Notes: generated from the sequence alone by a model not told the origin. A stretch of DNA of 24,106 nucleotides from Candidatus Gottesmanbacteria bacterium (GCA_016204905.1 JACQJU010000051.1:1-24106); one strand, 5' to 3'. Numbered from the stretch's first letter, positions 1-6,582 are shown. Program-made: numbers and translations.

Positions 1-136
1 GAAAATCATTTCTAAGGTGGCAGAGAGGTTATTAATTCATCAATTTATAATTTAGCATTCATAATTCATAATTAATTATCTCCCCGCCGCCTTAGATTCA
101 AAGGCAATCGGCGCGATTGATCCAATTAGCTTCTTA

Positions 137-157
137 TTATCAAAGAAATTTTGATAA
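137..157. repeat. Perfect inverted repeat upstream of small-protein operon
   Basis: TTATCAAA and TTTGATAA (8 bp each) flank a 5-base spacer, about 10 bases upstream of the AAGGAGG site that serves the first small gene at 184. It could be an operator or a 5' leader hairpin. The sequence to its left (1-130) is AT-rich with repeated 'ATTCATAATTCATAATTAATT' type words and shows no gene I can support. Confidence 0.5.
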
Positions 158-183
158 CAAGAGACAGAAGGAGGAACATCTTC

Positions 184-303
184 ATGATGTCTTCGAAAAA
201 TATTGTGATTGCAATAATCCTAGTTGCAATCGCAGCTTTTATCGCCAAAGCTCCGATAGAGGTACTGGCGTGCCTCTCTTTGATCGCATGCGGTCAAAGG
301 TAA
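184..303 (+). CDS. Small single-span membrane protein (39 aa), first of a three-gene operon
   Basis: I do not recognise this protein. It starts at the first of two adjacent ATGs; a perfect AAGGAGG at 168-174 sits 9 bases upstream, which is the main evidence that it is translated. Residues 6-22 (NIVIAIILVAIAAFIAK) are a clear hydrophobic segment, and a second weaker one follows (IEVLACLSLIACGQR), with Cys at 30 and 36. It ends 31 bases before the next small gene at 335, which also has an AAGGAGG site and a membrane segment, so the two are probably co-transcribed with the gene at 643. Possible roles are a holin-like or toxin-like peptide, or a subunit of a small membrane complex, but nothing in the sequence decides between them. 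Confidence 0.6.
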   Translation: MMSSKNIVIAIILVAIAAFIAKAPIEVLACLSLIACGQR

Positions 304-334
304 ATATCGGGCGATTCGCTCAAGGAGGCGGAAA

Positions 335-505
335 ATGAATAGTACGAACAATGCACCAAAAAAAGATCCCATCGTTTGGATCTTAGCAATCACAAGCATA
401 GTTCTTAGCATAGCCACAATTATGATTGTTCAACACAAACCAATCGGCGATGCCTTAATCATAATAGGATGCTTTCTCAATCAACAGCATCCGCTATGCT
501 CATAA
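335..505 (+). CDS. Small membrane protein (56 aa), second gene of the operon
   Basis: Unrecognised. The start is fixed by AAGGAGG at 322-328 with 6-base spacing. The N-terminus is short, polar and Lys/Asp-containing (MNSTNNAPKKDP), followed by a hydrophobic segment at about residues 13-32 (IVWILAITSIVLSIATIMIV) and a second at about 38-48 (IGDALIIIGCFL). The short tail ends in HPLCS. The likely topology is one or two membrane spans. The 26 bases around the start codon closely match those around the start of the gene at 643, so the two initiation regions look duplicated. Function is unknown. Confidence 0.65.
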   Translation: MNSTNNAPKKDPIVWILAITSIVLSIATIMIVQHKPIGDALIIIGCFLNQQHPLCS

Positions 506-526
506 AGGCAGAAAGGAAAAGAAGCT

Positions 527-592
527 ATGTTCACCATCAGAATCACGAGGATCGCAGGTTCACTTCTGCCGGAACTCTGGCAGAGAAACTAA
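527..592 (+). CDS. Possible 21-residue leader peptide
   Basis: ATG at 527 is preceded by the purine run GAAAGGAAAAGAAG and opens a 21-codon frame (MFTIRITRIAGSLLPELWQRN) ending at 592, between the 335 and 643 genes. The spacing is wide and the frame short. It could be a translated leader for the gene at 643 or chance. It is listed only because it fills the gap in an otherwise tightly packed operon. Confidence 0.2.
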   Translation: MFTIRITRIAGSLLPELWQRN

Positions 593-642
593 GACAAGGC
601 TTGCCCCCTTGCCGATTACAATTTCGCTAAAGGAGGCGAAAA

Positions 643-1008
643 ATGAAACGCTGGATTTTTCTTCTCATCCTTCTAGGGGTACTATTGATAGCGATTGCAT
701 CGTTTATCCTTTTTCCCCAAGAAGTATCAGAGGGTTTGATACGGGTGGGAAAATTGCTCGGTGGAACTGAACTGACAGAACAAATCTCACCACCGACTAA
801 CACACCGGCGAATGGAATCTATTTACCCCGTCTAAGGTGTAATGCAACAGCAAATGGACCGTCCGTCGACGTAGCGGTCAATGATTATGCTGCATATGTT
901 ACATACTGGCGAGATGATAATCGCCGAGTCACATATAGGATTCCTATCTTGCAGTACCAAAAAGGAGAAAACATTTATTGGAGTGACAAATGCACACTCC
1001 CTAAATGA
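643..1008 (+). CDS. Membrane-anchored extracytoplasmic protein of unknown function (121 aa)
   Basis: The start is set by AAAGGAGG at 629-636 with 6-base spacing. Residues 1-24 (MKRWIFLLILLGVLLIAIAS...) form an uncleaved signal anchor. After it come a helical stretch, a Pro/Thr spacer (SPPTNTPANG, about 48-57) and a small domain with Tyr-rich beta-strand character and two Cys (Cys65 in LRCNAT, Cys117 in SDKCTLPK) that could form a disulfide outside the membrane. No family recognised. It is the last gene of the small-protein operon. Its initiation region is nearly the same as that of the gene at 335. Co-location with two tiny membrane proteins suggests a joint envelope role. Confidence 0.7.
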   Translation: MKRWIFLLILLGVLLIAIASFILFPQEVSEGLIRVGKLLGGTELTEQISPPTNTPANGIYLPRLRCNATANGPSVDVAVNDYAAYVTYWRDDNRRVTYRIPILQYQKGENIYWSDKCTLPK

Positions 1009-1023
1009 GCTTTCAGGTGATGG

Positions 1024-1109
1024 TGGACAGACTGGGCCACGACTGACTCGTCTAGAGTCACTCTCAACCCAGCTGTCCATTATCTTTGAGTACACCTTAA
1101 AGGTGTACT
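1024..1109 (+). ncRNA. Structured 3' region: bulged 12-bp hairpin plus second hairpin
   Basis: TGGACAG-A-CTGGG (1024-1036) pairs with CCCAGCTGTCCA (1068-1079), leaving one bulged A. Inside it, TGACTC (1044-1049) pairs with GAGTCA (1055-1060) around a 5-base loop. Ten bases on, AGTACACCTT (1089-1098) pairs with AAGGTGTACT (1100-1109). There is no T-run, so this is not a standard intrinsic terminator. It follows the stop codon of the 643 gene by 16 bases and could stabilise the mRNA 3' end, be a processed small RNA, or be part of the adjacent repeat cluster. Confidence 0.45.
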
Positions 1110-1180
1110 AGACCTGCCCGCAAAGCTCTCGCTTGCGAGGCAGGCGGGTAGGACACCTGCCTGCCGGCAGGCAAGCCTCT
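1110..1180. repeat. CPR-style GC palindromic repeat cluster
   Basis: Two elements lie side by side in AT-rich surroundings. The first (about 1111-1150) has outer arms ACCTGCCCGC and GGCAGGCGGGT around AAGC-TCTC-GCTT. The second (1156-1175) is CCTGCCTGCCGGCAGGCAAG, one base away from the perfect 20-bp palindrome found at 18358-18377. From general experience, words of this type are scattered in CPR genomes, where they give the misleading peptide 'ACRQAG' when translated. They behave like short REP elements. Confidence 0.7.
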
Positions 1181-1185
1181 GGCAT

Positions 1186-1587
1186 TTATAGTAGATTTTT
1201 CGGATCAAAGAAGCGCAAGTGAGGAATTTTGGCAAAATCTTTTTTATTACGGGTTGCTAATTCGCCGTCTAAATATAAACAAGTTGAGGCAATTATAAGA
1301 TCAGCAAAGCTCGCTTCCTGCACATATGTCTTTCTTCGAAGTATTCTGCCTAAAACCTCTGCAATATTGTAAGTAAAATCTTGAAAGTGAAAAAGCGCTA
1401 AGTATTTTTTCGATCTTTCCGCGCTTATTTTTATTTCCTCTTCCTGAGTAGTAAGATACTCCGCTACGACAACAGTTGGTACTATTGCTATATAATTATT
1501 CCGATCTTTCAAGATTTCATTTATCCAAGGAGCAAGCCGATGTGCATGATCAATAAGGACATCTGTATCCAATACAACAGTTCTCAC
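1186..1587 (-). CDS. vapC: PIN-domain toxin, VapC-type ribonuclease
   Basis: A 133-residue PIN-domain protein, expected to be a Mg2+-dependent ribonuclease that blocks growth when its antitoxin is lost. The acidic residues of the family are present: Asp7 (VVLDTDVLID), Glu43 (VVAEYL), Asp96 (FADLIIAST) and the C-terminal TRNKKDF with Asn114 and Asp117. I chose GTG at 1587 because it overlaps the antitoxin stop by four bases (GTGA) and starts two residues before the first PIN strand. A longer reading to 1665 would add an unlikely charged extension inside the antitoxin gene. The length matches the family. It is the second gene of a bicistronic toxin-antitoxin operon and is probably translationally coupled. 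RNA target unknown. Confidence 0.9.
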   Translation of the reverse strand: MRTVVLDTDVLIDHAHRLAPWINEILKDRNNYIAIVPTVVVAEYLTTQEEEIKISAERSKKYLALFHFQDFTYNIAEVLGRILRRKTYVQEASFADLIIASTCLYLDGELATRNKKDFAKIPHLRFFDPKNLL

Positions 1588-1877
1588 CGAATGATCCCTT
1601 TCGAAAGATTCTCTAGGTACTTCCTCTCTTTCTTTTTCCATGCAGGAGTCTCTATGACCGACCAATATTTTCTCTTTTTTGATTTAGCATAGATTTTTTG
1701 TACATCCGCAATAATCTTATCTATCTCTTCAGGAGATTTTTTCTTTTCTCCAGGAATCAGCCTCACAGTCCCTTTTCCTTCTTTTTCTATGGTAAATTCT
1801 TCTCCTTTGTAAATAGTTCTATCCAGAAGCTCAAAAAACCTATTTCTAGCCTCAGTAGCAGAGAGTGTAGTGTTCAT
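1584..1877 (-). CDS. Antitoxin of the Phd/YefM type
   Basis: This 97-residue protein precedes and overlaps the PIN toxin, as antitoxins do. The N-terminal half (TTLSATEARNRFFELLDR...GEEFTIEKEGKGTVRLIP) has the Phd/YefM dimer and DNA-binding layout: a start like 'sattarnrf', then a helix, then two strands. The C-terminal half (about 45-97) is Lys- and Glu-rich with Trp72 and Trp80 and probably wraps the toxin. The ATG at 1877 has only a weak AGG upstream. The promoter and repeats at 1883-1934 lie directly upstream and are the expected autoregulatory site. The family assignment rests on pattern and context. Confidence 0.8.
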   Translation of the reverse strand: MNTTLSATEARNRFFELLDRTIYKGEEFTIEKEGKGTVRLIPGEKKKSPEEIDKIIADVQKIYAKSKKRKYWSVIETPAWKKKERKYLENLSKGIIR

Positions 1878-1882
1878 AGCCT

Positions 1883-1899
1883 ATCACGTTTGACGTGAT
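1883..1899 (-). promoter_or_regulatory. Hairpin occupying the antitoxin 5' leader
   Basis: ATCACGT and ACGTGAT (7 bp, 3-base loop) fill nearly all of the predicted 22-base leader between the expected transcription start (near 1899) and the ATG at 1877. The structure would sit at the very 5' end of the mRNA and could limit ribosome access, or it could be a DNA operator. Confidence 0.5.
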
Positions 1900-1923
1900 G
1901 TACACAGTGTACACTCTGTACAC
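1899..1923. repeat. Three TGTACAC direct repeats at 9-bp period (probable operator)
   Basis: TGTACAC occurs at 1899, 1908 and 1917, an exact 9-bp spacing. The middle copy is part of the palindrome GTGTACAC. The array overlaps the -10 box and spacer of the toxin-antitoxin promoter, so a complex bound here would block transcription. Confidence 0.65.
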
Positions 1924-1934
1924 TCAATTGTCAA
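1906..1934 (-). promoter_or_regulatory. Sigma70-type promoter of the toxin-antitoxin operon
   Basis: Read on the minus strand: TTGACA (1934-1929), a 17-base spacer, then TACACT (1911-1906). The -35 is a perfect consensus; the -10 matches 4 of 6. The predicted start is near 1899. Confidence 0.65.
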
Positions 1935-2040
1935 CCGCGACCCAGCCTCCATTATCTTTTTTTATAGGGAAATAGTTTCTCAGAAGATTTTTACTATTTA
2001 ACTAACTGTCTAATTGTCTAATTAACTAATTATCTAAGTA

Positions 2041-2083
2041 ATTAATTTCAACTAATTTCAACCAATTCCAACTGATTCCAACC
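2041..2083. repeat. Degenerate 10-bp tandem repeat
   Basis: Four consecutive 10-base units of the form attaatttca / actaatttca / accaattcca / actgattcca lie just beyond the stop of the L28 gene. The preceding 1980-2040 is made of related words (taattgtctaattaacta). Similar short-period repeats occur in other gaps of this window. Confidence 0.65.
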
Positions 2084-2086
2084 GCC

Positions 2087-2503
2087 TTATCTCTTCCCCA
2101 CCAATTCTTCTATCTTTATCTGTTCTTCTGCCTTCTTTTTTGCTTCTACTTTTACTACTTTCTCTACATCTACTCTTTCTTTTTCTACTTTCTTCATGAT
2201 CTCTTCTACTTTCTTGGCTTCTCTATCTATATGCTTCTTACTTGGTGGGGTTGCTATCGGTACAACAGCCGCCACAGCCAGAGCAGGAGTAAAACTAAAT
2301 CTCATATAATCCCCTATTTCCCCAAACTTTTTCAAACGGTGTATACAACTCGAGCAGAACTTCACCCTTATTCTGATCCCATGTTTGAGCACAAATAACT
2401 TCTGTAGATTGGCCCGAAAAAGTCTAGCCGTCCTATTTTTGGCATGCGAAGCCTGGTGTCCCATCACACTTCCTCTACCACAATTTTCACATTTTGCTGC
2501 CAT
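2087..2503 (-). CDS. rpmB: 50S ribosomal protein L28 with a long charged C-terminal extension
   Basis: L28 is a structural protein of the large ribosomal subunit. Residues 1-63 carry the family pattern: a MAAKCENCGRGSVMGHQ start, the SHAKNRTARLF signature (HAxNRT), then LQKLFVLKHGIRIRVKFCSSCIHRLKKFG. Four Cys in two CxxC pairs (5 and 8; about 58 and 61) suggest a zinc-binding form. I chose ATG 2503 because GAGAGG lies 6-7 bases upstream and the family begins here; the frame stays open to 2557 only by chance. Residues about 64-138 are not standard L28: a short hydrophobic Ala/Pro stretch (PALAVAAVVPIATPP) is followed by a Lys/Glu coiled-coil-like tail ending in EELVGKR. Transcribed alone from the promoter at 2529-2557. 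Confidence 0.92.
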   Translation of the reverse strand: MAAKCENCGRGSVMGHQASHAKNRTARLFRANLQKLFVLKHGIRIRVKFCSSCIHRLKKFGEIGDYMRFSFTPALAVAAVVPIATPPSKKHIDREAKKVEEIMKKVEKERVDVEKVVKVEAKKKAEEQIKIEELVGKR

Positions 2504-2528
2504 ATATATCCTCTCAAATAATTGGTAT

Positions 2529-2557
2529 AATATAGCATAATTAACAAGAAATTCCAA
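2529..2557 (-). promoter_or_regulatory. Sigma70-type promoter of rpmB
   Basis: On the minus strand: TTGGAA (2557-2552), 17-base spacer, TATATT (2534-2529). The start would fall near 2522, leaving a leader of about 19 bases that contains the GAGAGG ribosome site. Confidence 0.6.
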
Positions 2558-2685
2558 TTACCAAGCACCAAATTACAAACAAATCATAAATCCCAAACAC
2601 CAAATGCTAAACAGATCTGAAAATTCGAATTTGAAAAATTGGAAATTATTTGGAATTTGGAATTTGTAGCTTGGAATTTTCTATT
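2549..2685. repeat. AT-rich imperfect inverted repeat between rpmB and the M50 gene
   Basis: The left side begins AGAAATTCCAATTACCAAG and the right side ends TAGCTTGGAATTTTCT, with many internal copies of AATTTGGAATTT / CAAATTCC words. A 12-bp palindrome, AAATTCGAATTT, lies at 2621-2632. The region can fold into a long weak hairpin in either strand. No gene is visible. Confidence 0.5.
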
Positions 2686-2687
2686 AT

Positions 2688-3341
2688 ATGATCTCAAACC
2701 TTATCAGCAACCCTCTCTCATTTATCATCTATATCGCCGCCCTTTTAGTCGCCATCACCATCCACGAGTTCTCCCATGCCTATATGGCCGATCGGCTCGG
2801 TGACCCTACTCCCAAACTTATGGGTAGAATCACCTTCAACCCTTTGGCCCATCTAGACGTTTTGGGCACACTGATGCTTGTACTAGTAGGCTTTGGTTGG
2901 GGCAAACCCGTCCAATTCGACCCATTCAATCTCCGCCATCCCAAAAAAGATTCTGCACTTATTTCTCTTGCCGGTCCAGCTTCTAACCTGATACTAGCAT
3001 CCATACTCTCACTTATATTACGTGTCGCTTCTCCAATTGGTCTAATTAGTCCAATTAGTCTAATTGAAAGCATACTCGAACCATTCATTTACCTAAACGT
3101 CCTTCTGGCTATTTTCAATCTTATCCCGATCCACCCGCTGGATGGTTTTAAAGTCGTCGGCGGCCTACTTCCCAAACATTATTATGATTCCTGGGTACAA
3201 CTAGAAAGATATGGCCTTCTGTTTCTTATCATTCTTTTGTTTCCCATCTTTGGCACTTCCCCAATTATTTCCATCATCAGCCCAATAGTGAATTTAATTT
3301 TAGGTATTTTAATTCCAGGAGGAAGTGGAGGAATTACATAG
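2688..3341 (+). CDS. M50-family (site-2-protease-like) membrane metalloprotease
   Basis: A 217-residue polytopic membrane protein of the short peptidase M50 class. The zinc motif HEFSH (His26, Glu27, His30) lies in the first long hydrophobic helix, and the third ligand is expected at Asp152 in HPLDGFK, the family's NxxPxxxLDG motif. The spacing between the two motifs and the 5-6 hydrophobic segments fit compact bacterial and archaeal homologues that lack a PDZ domain. Such enzymes cut transmembrane segments of substrates such as anti-sigma factors; the substrate here is unknown. There is no SD; a TATTAT word abuts the ATG. It lies 102 bases upstream of the P-type ATPase on the same strand, with a nested inverted repeat between them. 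Confidence 0.9.
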   Translation: MISNLISNPLSFIIYIAALLVAITIHEFSHAYMADRLGDPTPKLMGRITFNPLAHLDVLGTLMLVLVGFGWGKPVQFDPFNLRHPKKDSALISLAGPASNLILASILSLILRVASPIGLISPISLIESILEPFIYLNVLLAIFNLIPIHPLDGFKVVGGLLPKHYYDSWVQLERYGLLFLIILLFPIFGTSPIISIISPIVNLILGILIPGGSGGIT

Positions 3342-3347
3342 AATTTC

Positions 3348-3432
3348 TAATTAACCTAATTGATCTAATTTCTAAAAAATAACCAAATTTAGAAATTGGG
3401 ATTTGTTTAGGTCAATTAGAAATTAGAAATTA
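3348..3432. repeat. Nested inverted repeats between the M50 and ATPase genes
   Basis: AATTTCTAAA (3367-3376) pairs with TTTAGAAATT (3388-3397). Outside it, CTAATTAACCTA near 3348 pairs with TAGGTCAATTAG near 3418 (11 of 12). The right side continues with repeated AGAAATT words. This may act as a transcript stabiliser or weak terminator; no T-run follows. Confidence 0.55.
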
Positions 3433-3443
3433 GAAATTTCTCT

Positions 3444-6155
3444 ATGTACTACCAAAAAAGTATTGCTGAAATTTTAAAAGAACTTCAAACTCACCCCAAC
3501 ACTGGGCTCACTTTCCCCGAAGCCGAAAAGAGACTCAAGAAATATGGCCCCAACATCCTACCCTCCAAAAAACCACCGTCACTTATCTGGAAATTTCTTT
3601 CTCAGTTCAAATCCTTTTTAGTCATCCTACTTCTTGCCGCCACCGCTCTCTCTGCTTTTTTGGGCGACTTTTTAGATGCCATTGCTATCTTTGCTATTGT
3701 TATACTAAACGCAGCAGTTGGCACTCTACAAGAACTAAAAGCAGAAAGAACACTATCGCAATTAGAACAATTAGACCTACCTGAATCATTAGTCTTAAGA
3801 GACGGTCATTTAGAAAAAGTACCCACCGACCAAATAGTTTTAGGAGATATTATTATTTTAGAAGAAGGCGTCAAAATACCCGCCGATGGCCGGATTATCG
3901 AAAATTTTTCTTTATCTATCGATGAAAGCATACTCACCGGAGAATCCCAGACCACTAACAAAATAACCGGCGAGCTTACTACTGATAATATTCCCCTAGG
4001 TGATCAAAAAAATATGATTTTCAAAGATACCCAAGTGGTTTCTGGACGAGGCAAAGCAGTAGTTGTTGCCACTGGATCATCTACCGAAATAGGCAAAATC
4101 GCCTTGAGTCTCGAGGAGGCGCCGGATGAATTATCCCCCTTGTCTGAAGAATTAGATAGAGTAGGCAAAATGCTTACAGGAGCCGTTATTGCTATTGCTA
4201 TTGTCATCTTTATCATTACTTCAATAAGAGGTGTAAAACTTATCGATAGGATCCTGATTGCTGTAGCTCTATCAGTAGCAGCCATTCCCGAAGGACTTCC
4301 AGCCATTGCTACTATCACTCTTGCCCTTGGTGTCGAAAGGCTAGCCAAGAAAAAAACTGTCACCAAAAAGTTAACAGCCGTAGAAACACTCGGTGCTGTG
4401 AAAATCATCGCTACCGATAAAACAGGCACCATCACCGAAAATAAGATGAATGTCACCGATATCGTCACTGCCGATGGAAAACACTTTCAAATAGAGGCAG
4501 AGGGTTACAAAACCAAAGGCACTTTCTTTTCTGACCAAAAACCCATCATCCCTCAAGAATTTAAACAAATTTATGAACTCCTAGAATGTGCTATTTTAGC
4601 CAACAATGCTTTTGTCAAGCTTCAACAAGTTCAGCTTGACACTGAGCAAGGTCGAAGTGTCAAGAAAAAAGATGACACTTTTGAGATTGTCGGCGACACC
4701 ACCGAAGCAGCCTTGCTTATAGCCGGAGAGCGAGCAGGTCTGCCAACTGATAAAATCAAATCCCAAAATAGCCGCATTTTTGAAATGCCTTTTTCCGCAG
4801 ATCGCAAAATGATGAGCGTTGTCGTCAAAATCGATGACACCGATGATGTTTTCATTTTTGTCAAAGGAGCACCTGAGATAGTCATGAACCAAACTACTTT
4901 ATCTTCTCTAGAGAAAACTAAATTTGCCAGAATAGTCAATAACTTAGCCTCCAAAGGACTCCGTACTTTGGCCCTGGGGAGACGTAAACTCAGCAAAAAG
5001 GAGGTCAAGGATGTTTTGGAAAATAACCATTTACCAGAAGACAATCTAGAATTTTTAGGCATTATGGGAGCCAGAGATACACTCCGTCTGGATATTAAAG
5101 ATGCCCTCTTACGGGCAAAATCTGCCGGAATAAAAACCATCATGATTACCGGAGATCATATCAGCACGGCCATATCTATAGGCCTGGAAAGCGGTATTAT
5201 AGAAAAAGGAAATCAAGCCATCGCCGAAAAAGATTTTGAAGATTTGTCTAGAATTCAAATTGCCCACCTCATCAAAACCGATAAATATCGTATTTTTGCC
5301 CGAGTCTCCCCACTGGGCAAACTGAAACTCATTGAGTCGATCAAACTTCTCCCCGCTACCCGTGTCGCAGTCACCGGAGATGGCGTCAATGACGCTCCAG
5401 CACTAAAAGTAGCTCATGTGGGACTAGCTATGGGGTCGGGCACTGATATCGCTCGTGAAGTCTCAGACATGGTTATAACCGATGACAATTATTCAACTAT
5501 CATTGAAGCCATCAAAGAAGGCAGGATCATCTTTGCCAATCTCATCAAATTTATCAGATACCTCATCTCCTGTAATCTGGCCGAAATAGTGGTAGTAACC
5601 CTTGCTGTAATATTTGGCACCCCACTTCCTCTTATCCCCATCCAGCTTCTCTGGATCAATCTCATCACCGATGGTCTTCCTGCCCTTGCCCTCGGCAATG
5701 ATCCGCCTGAATATGACGTGATGCTCAAACCTCCCAGAGCCGGCAATACGCTGCTTCACAAAAGGAGATGGACATTTATGTTCACCGAAGGACTAGTCAT
5801 GGGCATCTCTGTTTTTATGCTCTATCTTTTTTCTCTCTTACGTTATGATCTTCTTACCGCCCAAACTATAGCCTTTACTACTCTTTGTATCACCCAACTC
5901 ATCCATGCTTTATCCAACCGAAGCACCAGAACCTCTTTATTTATATTGGGATTTTTCAGCAACAAGCATCTTATTTATGCCATCATCTTTTCTTTCTTTT
6001 TACAGGTCCTAGTCATCTACACCAACTTTGGCCAAATTATATTTAAAACTGTCACCCTGAACTTTTATCACTGGATAGCTATTATGCTCGTATCGTTTAT
6101 ACCTTTCTTCTTCGTCGAGCTAAAAAAATTAGGCCTCAAACAACTGAAAATATAG
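3444..6155 (+). CDS. P-type ATPase, P2A (SERCA/PMR1-like) Ca2+ pump
   Basis: A full-length 903-residue cation pump of the inner membrane. In order: N-terminal cation-ATPase domain (about 1-70), actuator TGES (165-168), M4 PEGLP (282-286), phosphorylation motif DKTGT (Asp325), nucleotide-domain KGAPE (474-478), hinge TGDGVNDAP (644-652), then the C-terminal membrane domain. Residues matching the SERCA calcium sites are visible: Glu283 in M4, Asn711 and Glu714 in M5 (CNLAE), and Asn739, Thr742 and Asp743 in M6 (WINLITDGLPALALGNDPP). This favours Ca2+ export over Na+/K+ or H+ transport, though Mn2+ cannot be excluded. The start is the only sensible ATG; no clear SD. A calcium exporter fits with the calcium-dependent dockerin proteins encoded nearby, but that link is inferred. 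Confidence 0.92.
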   Translation: MYYQKSIAEILKELQTHPNTGLTFPEAEKRLKKYGPNILPSKKPPSLIWKFLSQFKSFLVILLLAATALSAFLGDFLDAIAIFAIVILNAAVGTLQELKAERTLSQLEQLDLPESLVLRDGHLEKVPTDQIVLGDIIILEEGVKIPADGRIIENFSLSIDESILTGESQTTNKITGELTTDNIPLGDQKNMIFKDTQVVSGRGKAVVVATGSSTEIGKIALSLEEAPDELSPLSEELDRVGKMLTGAVIAIAIVIFIITSIRGVKLIDRILIAVALSVAAIPEGLPAIATITLALGVERLAKKKTVTKKLTAVETLGAVKIIATDKTGTITENKMNVTDIVTADGKHFQIEAEGYKTKGTFFSDQKPIIPQEFKQIYELLECAILANNAFVKLQQVQLDTEQGRSVKKKDDTFEIVGDTTEAALLIAGERAGLPTDKIKSQNSRIFEMPFSADRKMMSVVVKIDDTDDVFIFVKGAPEIVMNQTTLSSLEKTKFARIVNNLASKGLRTLALGRRKLSKKEVKDVLENNHLPEDNLEFLGIMGARDTLRLDIKDALLRAKSAGIKTIMITGDHISTAISIGLESGIIEKGNQAIAEKDFEDLSRIQIAHLIKTDKYRIFARVSPLGKLKLIESIKLLPATRVAVTGDGVNDAPALKVAHVGLAMGSGTDIAREVSDMVITDDNYSTIIEAIKEGRIIFANLIKFIRYLISCNLAEIVVVTLAVIFGTPLPLIPIQLLWINLITDGLPALALGNDPPEYDVMLKPPRAGNTLLHKRRWTFMFTEGLVMGISVFMLYLFSLLRYDLLTAQTIAFTTLCITQLIHALSNRSTRTSLFILGFFSNKHLIYAIIFSFFLQVLVIYTNFGQIIFKTVTLNFYHWIAIMLVSFIPFFFVELKKLGLKQLKI

Positions 6156-6324
6156 AATCCTATTCTTTTCTTCACTCATCAAACCTGCTGAATAAAGAAA
6201 AGAAGAGAAAGATAATTGGTAAGACATCGCGGGCGCGAAAAGACGAGAGTACCACTCGCAATATCGAAAAAATCATCCTTCTCCCCTGGTCCTGGTTATT
6301 TGCTTGCAGCATACCGTACCTCAA
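6156..6324. other. Intergenic, no feature recognised
   Basis: 169 bases between two convergent genes. Purine-rich (AAAGAAAAGAAGAGAAAG at about 6195) and then more GC-rich. I see no gene, clear hairpin with T-run, or promoter. Confidence 0.4.
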
Positions 6325-6540
6325 TTACGTCGTGATGCCTCCATAACTCCGATTGTAGGCCTCAATCATTGCTCGAACCCGACGCAATTCCACGCTTACT
6401 CTTGGCACCATCTTTGGAGCCTGACCGCGAAGAGACATAAGCTGCCGCTCTAAATCATACAGCTCACTCACGCCGCCTTTCAAGGTCTGTATGATTATGT
6501 CGAAATTCTGCCTCGCCTCTTGCTCATCAAGTGTCTGCAT
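6325..6540 (-). CDS. Small helical protein of unknown function (71 aa)
   Basis: Unrecognised. The sequence is almost entirely alpha-helical in character (LDEQEARQNFDIIIQTLKGG, then LYDLERQLMSLRG, then VELRRVRAMIEAYN) with no membrane segment, so it is probably a soluble helical bundle. The start is fixed by a strong AAAGGAGGTGAG about 6 bases upstream of ATG 6540. It lies 42 bases downstream of another helical protein with a nearly identical initiation region (GAAAGGAG-GTGAGAACAT type), so the two form an operon and may partner each other. Base composition is GC-richer than the neighbouring genes, like the 184-1008 group. Confidence 0.7.
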   Translation of the reverse strand: MQTLDEQEARQNFDIIIQTLKGGVSELYDLERQLMSLRGQAPKMVPRVSVELRRVRAMIEAYNRSYGGITT

Positions 6541-6582
6541 ATGGTCTCACCTCCTTTCCCTCTTATTCGAATATTGGACGAC

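Noticed and set aside
117..338. 73-codon plus-strand frame
   Set aside because: It overlaps the 184 frame, which has the perfect SD and a membrane-protein sequence; this one has no SD and a composition typical of a shadow frame.
832..1095. 87-codon minus-strand frame opposite the 643 gene
   Set aside because: Antisense to a gene with a strong SD and signal anchor, and it runs through the 3' hairpins.
2682..2690. TATTAT as -10 box of the M50 gene
   Set aside because: It directly abuts the ATG, so transcription would start inside the gene, and no -35 lies at the right distance.
4631..5143. 170-codon frame on the strand opposite the ATPase
   Set aside because: Pure antisense shadow of the conserved nucleotide-binding domain; the same applies to the frames at 4004-4468, 4596-4892 and 5489-5759.
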